Shown here: in pieces, positions 1-6,591 of the stretch
How the letters are laid out: every line of letters starts with the position of its first letter
Position numbering within the stretch: the first letter of the stretch is position 1
DNA from: Kiritimatiellia bacterium
Lineage (GTDB): Bacteria; Verrucomicrobiota; Kiritimatiellia; SLAD01
Length of the DNA: 13,838 nt
Reading direction: 5' to 3'
Assembly: GCA_007125875.1 (NCBI GenBank)
Contig: SLCI01000096.1
Coordinates: 1 to 13,838, forward strand
Translations under genes and position numbers: made by a program
Notes under the pieces: model-generated
Databases searched by the model: none
Told to the model about the DNA's origin: nothing
The model's input: only the letters and a program-made list of their open reading frames with translations

Positions 1-1
1 C

Positions 2-904
2 AACAACAATGATGGATCGGGTATCCGATACGTGTCAGTCGAAGCAGACGGTGATGGCGGAGATGCCCTTCTTGAACTGAATAACATCATCGCGAATGGA
101 AACGAAGGACACGGGATCTTCCGAATCATTGTAAGCGCCGAAGGCGATGGTGGCCATGCCGAAGCCCGGATCTTTAATTCACAGTTCAACAACAATGCGG
201 GGTCGGGCATCAGAGAGATGTACGTTGAAGCCGAAGGTGATGGCGGCCATGCGCTGGCGACACTCAACAATGTGCAGGCCAGCCATAATGAAGGATACGG
301 TATAGGGGTATTAGCCGAAACCTACGGCGATGGCGGTCATGCCTCTACCGAGCTACAAGATGTGGTGGCCAATAATAATGAGGGACATGGCTTTGATTTC
401 ATCGTGGCACAAACCCAGGGGTCCGATGCCAATGCCCACGTTGCCCTTAATAACGTAACCGCTAATGACAATGATGATTATGGCATTAATGAATTCGTGG
501 TGCGCGCCCAGGGTACCGGAAGCGCAACGGTGGGGATGACGAACGTGACGATCAACGGCAATGAAAACGGAGGCATTGAAGAGCTCGAGGTGGTGGCACA
601 AGGCGTTGGCAACGATGCCACGGTAACCATCGACAACCTGACCATGAACAACAATCAGGGCGACGGCCTCAGGGATGTTGATGTCGTAAGCGAAGACGGT
701 TCGGCGTTCTTCACGTTGGTCAACAGCACGCTGACTGACAATGCCGGGCAAGCCTTGTCGGTTAACACCGAAGCGCAAGGCGCTGTTGGCGACGCTATCA
801 ATACCCTTACGAACGTGAATATGGTCGGGAGCGCGGGATACAGCGTTACCTCGACATCGGCTAACGGCTTGGAGCAAGACATCCTAATTGATGTGACCCC
901 GTAA
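2..904 (+). CDS. Beta-helix repeat protein, C-terminal part (5' end outside window)
   Basis: The frame is open from the window edge, and the repeat pattern is already running at base 2, so this is the C-terminal 300 residues of a longer protein. It is built from ten tandem units of about 31 residues, starting at nt 2, 95, 188, 281, 371, 464, 554, 647, 734 and 824. Each unit has an Asn-rich turn (NNNxGxGI), a beta stretch, a Gly/Asp turn (EGDGGHA in the first four units) and a second strand ending LNNV. This pattern fits a right-handed parallel beta-helix with an asparagine ladder, as in large secreted or surface proteins. The units decay toward the C-terminus, and the chain ends ILIDVTP without a visible sorting signal or membrane anchor. 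The protein is acidic and has no Cys in the visible part. No enzymatic residues can be assigned. An adhesin, matrix or polysaccharide-binding role is possible but unproven. Confidence 0.8.
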   Translation, partial: NNNDGSGIRYVSVEADGDGGDALLELNNIIANGNEGHGIFRIIVSAEGDGGHAEARIFNSQFNNNAGSGIREMYVEAEGDGGHALATLNNVQASHNEGYGIGVLAETYGDGGHASTELQDVVANNNEGHGFDFIVAQTQGSDANAHVALNNVTANDNDDYGINEFVVRAQGTGSATVGMTNVTINGNENGGIEELEVVAQGVGNDATVTIDNLTMNNNQGDGLRDVDVVSEDGSAFFTLVNSTLTDNAGQALSVNTEAQGAVGDAINTLTNVNMVGSAGYSVTSTSANGLEQDILIDVTP

Positions 905-925
905 CAATTGGTGATAAATTAAGCG

Positions 926-964
926 CGGGGCGTCTTCCGATTTTGGGGACGCCCCGTTTGCTTT
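926..964 (+). terminator. Intrinsic terminator of the beta-helix gene
   Basis: A perfect GC-rich stem (cggggcgtc 926-934 pairing with gacgccccg 948-956) is followed by the T-rich stretch tttgcttt. It begins 22 nt after the stop codon. G-T pairs can extend the stem inward and leave a tiny loop. This is the clearest terminator in the window. Confidence 0.85.
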
Positions 965-1296
965 AATGGAGCGACCTGTAACGGGCATTGAAGACGGATG
1001 AACGTGAGAAAGAGCCTGAGAAGAAATTGCTTTTTAGGCGGTTGCCGATGAAGGGACGTTGTTGAGAACCGGAGGCAGGGCATCTGGGACGTTTTCGGAC
1101 CGAAAATAGACAGACCTTCCCCGTCACGATGACTTCAGCCATTCGCGAACAAAACGGGTTCAGCTTCGTGGTCGGGCAACGGGTACATCTATGAAAGAAA
1201 CGATCCTCGTTTCGTGGGCTCAGCGTGGACAGCTGAGTGGGTCACGCTGTGGAACCCGGCGCACTTTATCCCGGCGTACTTCATGAAGAGACTCGC
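965..1296. other. Convergent intergenic gap with an interrupted frame and small dyads
   Basis: No intact gene is visible between the terminator and the 3' end of the leftward lipoprotein gene. On the plus strand one frame is open at 1052-1129, stopped by TGA at 1130, and open again at 1133-1300. It reads protein-like (Trp-rich, with ...WVTLWNPAHFIPAYF near the end) but has no credible start, so it may be a decayed gene or chance. Three dyads are present: TTTTCGG-A-CCGAAAA at 1092-1106, GAAACGA-tcc-TCGTTTC at 1197-1213 and CAGCGTG...CACGCTG at 1221-1249. Read on the minus strand, the 1197-1213 hairpin is followed by TTT and could be a weak terminator for the lipoprotein gene. Confidence 0.3.
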
Positions 1297-2673
1297 CTAA
1301 TTCAGCTCGAGTTCCCCGCGGAACAGCCAGATGTGACTACTCACGCTTGGTTCGAACGTGCTGTTAACGATTGCGATCTGTCCGCTGGGGTTGACGCCCA
1401 GCTTCCGCATCAATAGGCCTTGCTGGCTACCGTTTTGGCCAGTCTGATCCTCGCCGGTGCCGGGTACGACAATGGGCTGGGCAAATGAGGCGTCGCCGTC
1501 TGTCGAATACGTCAGTCCGAGTCCGCGTGAGCGGAGTCGACGGTCAGGTGCTAATTCCCAGAGCACATAAAGCCGGTTTTCGCCATCCACATCGATCTCG
1601 GGGAAATGCGCACTGTAAAACTCTGCGCTGTGATGGCCGGTGATCGCTTTCGGGGCGGCAAAGGATTCGGCATTTGTTGCTCGGTGCGTGTAAAATACAT
1701 CGTATGACCGAAACATGCCGCGCGTGCTTTCCGCATACACAAGGTGCAGGACACCCTCGCCGCAGAATGCCAGATTCGGCGCGTCGGCATGTCCGCGACT
1801 CCGATGCACTTCTTGTGGCGAAGCAAACGATAAACCGCCATCGTGAGATACCGAGTAGTGAATATTAGCACGCGAGTATTCGCCAACGGCCCAGGCAAGA
1901 TAGACCATATTCCCGCGAACAGCGAGCGTGGGGCTACGCGCTGGCATATCATTCTCATCACCCGCTACATGCTGGGGGCGGGTGAATGTCTCACCCGCGT
2001 CACTGGATCGGGTAAACCACAATGGGCCTTCATAGTCGGTCCATGCCGCATATAGATCGCCGTTTTCATCCATCACAAGGTCAAAGCTGCCATTGTCCCA
2101 GCGAGTTGAAGTCAGTCGTCCTTTGCCTGCACCCGCGATCGTCTTTGACAGGTTCATGGGGGCATCAAAGGTACGTCCGCCGTCCATGGAGCGGGCAAAG
2201 AAGATTTCCCCGCCATGGCTTCCGCCAGAGAACACAATGTCCTGCCAAAGAAGATAAATCTGATTCGCATCGCCATCATTGATCACGATTTTCGGTAGCC
2301 AAGAGAAGATTCCGGGGCTGCTCGACACATTTAGGGGCTCGCGCAGGCGTGGTTTGCCATCCGGTTCGAAAACTTGAAGGAGAATATCCATATTCGCTAG
2401 ATCGGCCCAAGCTACCGCAATGACACCATTGTCATTGATGGACACAGTCGGATCGTCCACGAACAGAAATTCAGAATCGTTCATACGCCACGGCCCACGA
2501 TAGGCATCGCCCGAATCTATCACCATGGGTTCTTCCCATCGAAAAATCGATGCAGAGGAAACGGGGTTATTTCTCGAGCAAGCTGTGAGTAGCGCAACAA
2601 ATGCAAGCAGCATTGCTATTCGTCTCAGTATAATCCGAGCAAACATTGGGGGCGCCATTTTGAAACCTACCAT
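1297..2673 (-). CDS. Exported lipoprotein with sialidase-type Asp-box propeller repeats
   Basis: The 458-residue protein starts with a basic stretch (FARIILRRIA), a hydrophobic core and the lipobox LLTAC with the lipidated Cys at about residue 32, so it should be exported and membrane-anchored. The rest matches a six-bladed beta-propeller of the sialidase/BNR type. Asp-box motifs (S-x-D-x-G-x-x-F) appear as SMDGGRTF (162-169), SSDAGETF (223-230), SHDGGLSF (276-283) and STDGDASF (390-397), each after a strand ending in aromatic residues and followed by a Pro. Asp boxes are structural, so sialidase activity does not follow. The arginine triad of true exo-sialidases cannot be placed with certainty. 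The start is uncertain: the Met at 2658 (residue 6) has TAGG about 7 nt upstream and is a good alternative. The gene is transcribed away from the polymerase gene and has no operon partner in the window. Confidence 0.8.
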   Translation of the reverse strand: MVGFKMAPPMFARIILRRIAMLLAFVALLTACSRNNPVSSASIFRWEEPMVIDSGDAYRGPWRMNDSEFLFVDDPTVSINDNGVIAVAWADLANMDILLQVFEPDGKPRLREPLNVSSSPGIFSWLPKIVINDGDANQIYLLWQDIVFSGGSHGGEIFFARSMDGGRTFDAPMNLSKTIAGAGKGRLTSTRWDNGSFDLVMDENGDLYAAWTDYEGPLWFTRSSDAGETFTRPQHVAGDENDMPARSPTLAVRGNMVYLAWAVGEYSRANIHYSVSHDGGLSFASPQEVHRSRGHADAPNLAFCGEGVLHLVYAESTRGMFRSYDVFYTHRATNAESFAAPKAITGHHSAEFYSAHFPEIDVDGENRLYVLWELAPDRRLRSRGLGLTYSTDGDASFAQPIVVPGTGEDQTGQNGSQQGLLMRKLGVNPSGQIAIVNSTFEPSVSSHIWLFRGELELN

Positions 2674-2849
2674 TCGACTTCAACCGTGTTACGAGTGCCC
2701 TTCATTCCAGTCACAGATACCACAGAAATATGGTGCCGTCACTCGATCAGGCCGAATACCCGGTCTATATTTGAGGCTTCACCAACGCGGTTTTCCCCAT
2801 CTGCCCTCAAATACTTGCTCCAATGGTGCGGCTGGATTAGACTGAGCGC
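2674..2849. promoter_or_regulatory. Divergent intergenic region (lipoprotein / polymerase operon)
   Basis: These 176 bases separate two divergent genes and must carry promoters in both directions. I see no convincing -35/-10 pair. TTGCTC at 2815-2820 with TAGACT 17 nt further on is a weak candidate for the rightward operon. No LexA-type SOS box is seen, either CTG-N10-CAG or GAAC-N4-GTTC. Confidence 0.35.
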
Positions 2850-4166
2850 ATGCCTGCACCTGAATCTCAGCCCATCATGCTTTCTTCGTTTCCGCGTGCG
2901 ATTTTGCATTTGGATGGCGACGCTTTCTTTACCTCTGTTGAACAGGCGATTCATCCGGAATTAAAGGGGCGGCCTGTGGTGACGGGCAAGGAGCGCGGGA
3001 TTATTGCCTGCGCCAGCTACGAGGCCAAGGCCATCGGCATTAAGCGAGGTCTTGCGCTATGGGAAGCGGAGCAAAAATGCCGCGATTTAGTGGTGTTGCC
3101 GAGTGATTATGAGCTCTACAGCATCTATTCAAAACGCATGTTTGAGATCATGCGACGCTATACGCCGATGGTGGAGGAGCACTCCATCGATGAGGGATTT
3201 GCAGATTTAAGCGGTTTGCGTCGAGTTTTTCACGGTTCCTATCAGGAGATTGCCCGCGAGATTCAGCAGGCGATTCATGCCGAACTGGATATCGGCGTTT
3301 CGATTGGGCTGAGTCTTTCCAAAAGCTTGTGCAAGTTGGCTTCCAAATTTCGCAAGCCGCGCGGATTTACGGCCGTGCGGGGGCATCACCTGCATCTCTT
3401 TTTGCTTCGAATTCCGATCAGCGAGGTGTGGGGCTTCGGCCGCAACACCGTGCAGCTTTTGGAAAAGTACGACATCCGTACCGCCTGGGACTTCGTGCAG
3501 CGGCCGCTGAGCTGGGCAGACCAGCGACTGGGGAAAGTCGGGCGCGATATCTGGTACGAGCTGCGCGGTGAATCGGTGTATCCCGTCGATCCAGAAGAGA
3601 AGCAGGGGTACGCCACCATTAGTAAATGCAAGACGTTCACATCTCCTTCAGATGATCGGGATTTCGTTTATGCCAAGCTGATCCGCAACGTGGAGAATGC
3701 CTTTATTAAGCTGCGTCGACACAAATTGGCAGCGCGCACGATGGTGGTCGCGTTACGCGAAAAGGGATTTGGTCAGGACGGACTGGAGGCGCGACTAAAC
3801 CGGCCGACCTCCGCCACGCACCAAGTCTTGCCGGTTGTTCGCGAGCTCTTTAATCAGTTATATCGTCCTGGCACGTCGTACCGCACAACGATGGTGGTGT
3901 TAGGGAAGTTACAGGAGGATCACGGAGTCCAGTACGAGCTGTTTGAAGACCCGGTGCGGATCGATGCGGCGATTCGTGTGGCACATGCGATGGACGAGGT
4001 CAACGAGCGGTTTGGAAAGCACAAGGTTCAGCTCGGCCCTACGTTGCAATTGCCGCTGCATCCGATCACACCGCGCGATCAACAGACGTGGCGTCAACAA
4101 GCATTGCTGAAAGGCGAAACGCCGCGCCGCCGTTTGGGTATTCCACGATTAGCTATTGAGGTATAG
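2850..4166 (+). CDS. Y-family translesion DNA polymerase (DinB/UmuC superfamily)
   Basis: This is a 438-residue error-prone polymerase that copies past damaged template bases. The palm carries the first metal ligand in HLDGDAFF (D22), with F27 in the steric-gate position, and the second acidic pair in HSIDEGF (D114, E115). The fingers motif YEAKAIGIKRGL (57-68), the thumb helix-hairpin-helix stretch PISEVWGFGRNTVQLLEKYDI (about 189-209) and a little-finger domain (about 255-365) follow in the expected order. QYELF at 361-365 fits the QxxLF consensus of beta-clamp binding peptides. About 70 residues beyond it are less typical and basic at the end. The usual SIDEAFLDL is SIDEGFADL here. The ATG at 2850 has only a poor ribosome site, and Met10 (2877) is an alternative. 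It is the first gene of a rightward run, with the next ATG two bases after its stop. It is clearly Y-family; the subfamily (DinB versus UmuC-like) is not settled. Confidence 0.9.
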   Translation: MPAPESQPIMLSSFPRAILHLDGDAFFTSVEQAIHPELKGRPVVTGKERGIIACASYEAKAIGIKRGLALWEAEQKCRDLVVLPSDYELYSIYSKRMFEIMRRYTPMVEEHSIDEGFADLSGLRRVFHGSYQEIAREIQQAIHAELDIGVSIGLSLSKSLCKLASKFRKPRGFTAVRGHHLHLFLLRIPISEVWGFGRNTVQLLEKYDIRTAWDFVQRPLSWADQRLGKVGRDIWYELRGESVYPVDPEEKQGYATISKCKTFTSPSDDRDFVYAKLIRNVENAFIKLRRHKLAARTMVVALREKGFGQDGLEARLNRPTSATHQVLPVVRELFNQLYRPGTSYRTTMVVLGKLQEDHGVQYELFEDPVRIDAAIRVAHAMDEVNERFGKHKVQLGPTLQLPLHPITPRDQQTWRQQALLKGETPRRRLGIPRLAIEV

Positions 4167-4168
4167 AC

Positions 4169-4888
4169 ATGCCGATTGAAACGCTTACCGCTGGTCATGA
4201 TAACTATCTGTACCTCGTGCATAACCACGACGTCGCAGCTGTGATTGATGCGTGTTGTGCGGATACGGTGCTGCGTGCATTGGACGAACGCGATCTCACG
4301 CTAGGCTGGATCTTTATTACACATCACCATCACGACCATATTGCCGGCCTCCGCATACTGAAAGAGCAGACAGGGGCCGAGGTGATTGCCGCCGATGACC
4401 CGCGCATCCCCGCGATAGATCGACGGGTTACGGATCAAGAAATGGTCTCTACACCGGTCGGTGACTTCACCGTCTTGGCCACGCCGGGTCACGGGGATCG
4501 GGACATATCCTATCTTTGGAACGGCTCGGCATCGGAGTCGCCTGCGATATTTTGCGGGGACACATTGTTTGTCTCCGGCTGCGGACGCATTCTGGATGGG
4601 CGCGCGGAAGAATTGTGGGCATCACTGCGAAAGCTTGCCCAGCTCGATGATCCGACCCGAGTTTACTGCGGACACGAGTATACGGAAGACAATCTGCGAT
4701 TTGCGGTGGCGCAATTTCCAGAGGATCAAGCCTATGCCGATCGCCTGGCAGCGGTGAAGAAGCAGCTTCAACGTGAAGGGGGCAGTGTCCCATCGAGCAT
4801 TGCCATCGAGAAGCAGTGTAATCCTTTTCTGCGTTGCCGTGATCTGGCCGAATTCACTAAACTACGCCGCCAAAAGGATCATTTCTAA
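4169..4888 (+). CDS. gloB: Hydroxyacylglutathione hydrolase (glyoxalase II), metallo-beta-lactamase fold
   Basis: The enzyme hydrolyses S-lactoylglutathione to D-lactate and glutathione, the second step of methylglyoxal removal in the cytoplasm. At 239 residues it has the family length. The metal motif THHHHDH gives H52, H54, D56 and H57; further ligands are H108 (TPGHG), D131 (CGDTLF) and H169 (YCGHEY). GDTLFVSGCGR and YCGHEYTEDNLRFA are glyoxalase II hallmarks, and the substrate-side tail has EKQCNPFLR. One oddity is that the usual PGHTxGHxxY reads PGHGDRDISY, which loses the second His but keeps the ligand His. GAGG lies just before the stop of the polymerase gene and serves this ATG, so the two genes are probably translationally coupled. 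No glyoxalase I gene is in the window. The related sulfur-dioxygenase (ETHE1) family is less likely given the C-terminal domain. Confidence 0.88.
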   Translation: MPIETLTAGHDNYLYLVHNHDVAAVIDACCADTVLRALDERDLTLGWIFITHHHHDHIAGLRILKEQTGAEVIAADDPRIPAIDRRVTDQEMVSTPVGDFTVLATPGHGDRDISYLWNGSASESPAIFCGDTLFVSGCGRILDGRAEELWASLRKLAQLDDPTRVYCGHEYTEDNLRFAVAQFPEDQAYADRLAAVKKQLQREGGSVPSSIAIEKQCNPFLRCRDLAEFTKLRRQKDHF

Positions 4889-4898
4889 GGTCAACACT

Positions 4899-5792
4899 AT
4901 GCGTATTCGTCCACTGGTTGCATCTCGATTTCACTCCGACGGCGGAGCAATGTTTGGATTAGTACCGAAGACCATCTGGTCTCGGCGTATTGCCCCCGAT
5001 GAGCGGAATCGCATCCAACAAGCGGCCAATGTCATTTTAATTGAGTTAGCCGATGGGCGCAGAGGGATCATCGACACCGGTTGTGGTGAGCCCGCCGAGT
5101 TTGCGCAGAAAGAGCGCGACTTACACGGTCTTGATACCGATTGCTCGCTGCTTTCCGCGTTGCGCGACTGCGAGCTCGGTGCAGAGGACATCGATTTCGT
5201 TATCCTCACACATGCACATTGGGATCACGCCGGTGGAGCAGGGCGTACGACGGAAACTGGTGATCGCGTCCCCACTTTCCCTCACGCGAAACACTATATT
5301 CACGCATTGGAATGGTACGATGCCTGTTCGGGTGATCCATTGCTTTATAAGTCTTATCCGGAGGCCACGATTGCTCCGCTCCGACGGCTGCCTGAGGATC
5401 AGTTATGCCTGGTATCGGATGAACAGCCAGAGATCGTGCCCGGAATTAAGCTGCTGCGCAGCGGGGGACATACCCGCGGCCACAGCACGGTACTGTTGTC
5501 TGGCGCGGCGCTGGAACTCGATCATCCGCAAGCCGACGAACTCGGATCGATCGCATTCATGTTGTGTACGGGCGATGTATGCCCGACAAAACAACACTTT
5601 CCGCTGGTCTTCCAAACCGCCTATGACACGTATCCGCTAGAAACCCGAGACTGGAAGCTGCGCTGGTTGCCGCGCGTAATCGAAGAGCGTGGGCTGCTTC
5701 TTTTCGGTCATGATCCGACACTCTTTGGTGCGACACTGACATTGAATGAGAGAGGGCATCCGGCGATCGATAAGAGTATCAGAAGCGATTAA
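4899..5792 (+). CDS. Metallo-beta-lactamase fold hydrolase, lactonase (YtnP/AHL-lactonase) type
   Basis: This 297-residue enzyme shows the full dinuclear metal set: HAHWDH (H105, H107, D109, H110), GGHTRGH (H191), TGDVCP (D226) and LFGHDP (H271). The N-terminal stretch GAMFGLVPKTIW and the HDP motif near the end resemble quorum-quenching lactonases of the YtnP/AiiA kind, which open acyl-homoserine lactone rings; other lactones or esters are possible substrates. No signal peptide is seen, so it should be cytoplasmic. The start chosen is ATG 4899, ten bases after the glyoxalase II stop, with TAAGG inside that stop region as ribosome site. The frame stays open further upstream to 4773, but that stretch overlaps conserved glyoxalase II sequence and is not coding in this frame. 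Family membership is firm; the substrate is unknown. Confidence 0.82.
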   Translation: MRIRPLVASRFHSDGGAMFGLVPKTIWSRRIAPDERNRIQQAANVILIELADGRRGIIDTGCGEPAEFAQKERDLHGLDTDCSLLSALRDCELGAEDIDFVILTHAHWDHAGGAGRTTETGDRVPTFPHAKHYIHALEWYDACSGDPLLYKSYPEATIAPLRRLPEDQLCLVSDEQPEIVPGIKLLRSGGHTRGHSTVLLSGAALELDHPQADELGSIAFMLCTGDVCPTKQHFPLVFQTAYDTYPLETRDWKLRWLPRVIEERGLLLFGHDPTLFGATLTLNERGHPAIDKSIRSD

Positions 5793-5815
5793 GCTGGCGC
5801 TTCTAGGAGGTGAAG

Positions 5816-6583
5816 ATGGAAGGGAATGCTGTCGAGGGCGGGCAAGCTGCTGCCCGCGTGCGCTATGCCGCACCTGCTTGGACTTTACTTGCTGTTAATG
5901 TCATCCCCCTGGTCGGTGTGTTGCTGTGGGGATGGTCAGCCTTTCATGTGGTCGCATTGTATTGGCTCGAAAACATCATACTGGGCGTGATCAACGTTCT
6001 AAAGATCATCACCTGCTCACCTGATAGAGAAGCGGTATTCAAGCAACTCGCTAAGGTGAGTGCGGATCGTCATCTCGACCCGAGTGAGACAAACCTCAAG
6101 AGCATGCGAGCTAATGCCACGACTATCAATATCCTCGTAAATCATCTGCCCAAGCTGTTTCTGTTGCCGTTCTTCATTTTCCATTATGGCGGGTTCTGTT
6201 TCGTTCACGGCATTTTTGTCTACACCCTGTTGGGCTCAGGCTTCGGAGAATCGTCGAACGCGGATTTCTTGTCGGATATCAATGCACTCTTCACAACCGT
6301 TTTTTCAGGAGGTGGCTTGATTGCTGTGCTTGCGCTTGTGGGTAGTCATCTGTTTTCTTTTGCCTATCATTATATTGGCCAAGGTGAATATCGACGTACC
6401 AATGTAATCGACCTGATGAAGTCTCCCTATGCCCGCATCGCCGTGCTGCACATCGCCTTGATTGCGGGAGCATTCGCTATCGTTCTCCTTGGACAACCTA
6501 TTTTACTGCTGGTGATCCTCGTGATCGGCAAAACGGCATTGGACTGGAAGCTGCACACGCGCGCACATGAGAAAATGCTTTAA
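5816..6583 (+). CDS. DUF6498-type integral membrane protein
   Basis: The 255-residue protein has a short hydrophilic N-terminus followed by about six hydrophobic segments (roughly 20-40, 44-64, 110-124, 126-141, 158-178 and 207-240). Recognisable conserved stretches are ALYWLENIILGVINVLK (47-63), FHYGGFCFVHGIFV (122-135), SPYARIAVLH (203-212) and KTALDWKLH (239-247), matching my recollection of the DUF6498 family. The loop between the second and third segments (about 65-108) is charged and probably soluble. The function of this family is not established. ATG 5816 is chosen because AGGAGG sits 5 nt upstream; a GTG at 5810 would overlap that ribosome site. The gene follows the lactonase-type gene by 23 nt and is probably the last of the four-gene operon. 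It ends 8 nt from the convergent GH31 gene. Confidence 0.72.
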   Translation: MEGNAVEGGQAAARVRYAAPAWTLLAVNVIPLVGVLLWGWSAFHVVALYWLENIILGVINVLKIITCSPDREAVFKQLAKVSADRHLDPSETNLKSMRANATTINILVNHLPKLFLLPFFIFHYGGFCFVHGIFVYTLLGSGFGESSNADFLSDINALFTTVFSGGGLIAVLALVGSHLFSFAYHYIGQGEYRRTNVIDLMKSPYARIAVLHIALIAGAFAIVLLGQPILLLVILVIGKTALDWKLHTRAHEKML

Positions 6584-6591
6584 AGCGAAGG

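Noticed and set aside
353..877. Long minus-strand open frame opposite the beta-helix gene
   Set aside because: It is antisense to a clearly repetitive coding frame, its openness follows from repeat composition, and it has no recognisable domain.
2..901. Regular 93-nt periodicity resembling a tandem repeat or CRISPR-like array
   Set aside because: The units are diverged, in frame and without spacers; the period reflects a 31-residue protein repeat.
4773..4898. Extended N-terminus for the lactonase-type enzyme
   Set aside because: It overlaps the conserved C-terminus of glyoxalase II, and the ATG at 4899 has a ribosome site and gives the family start.
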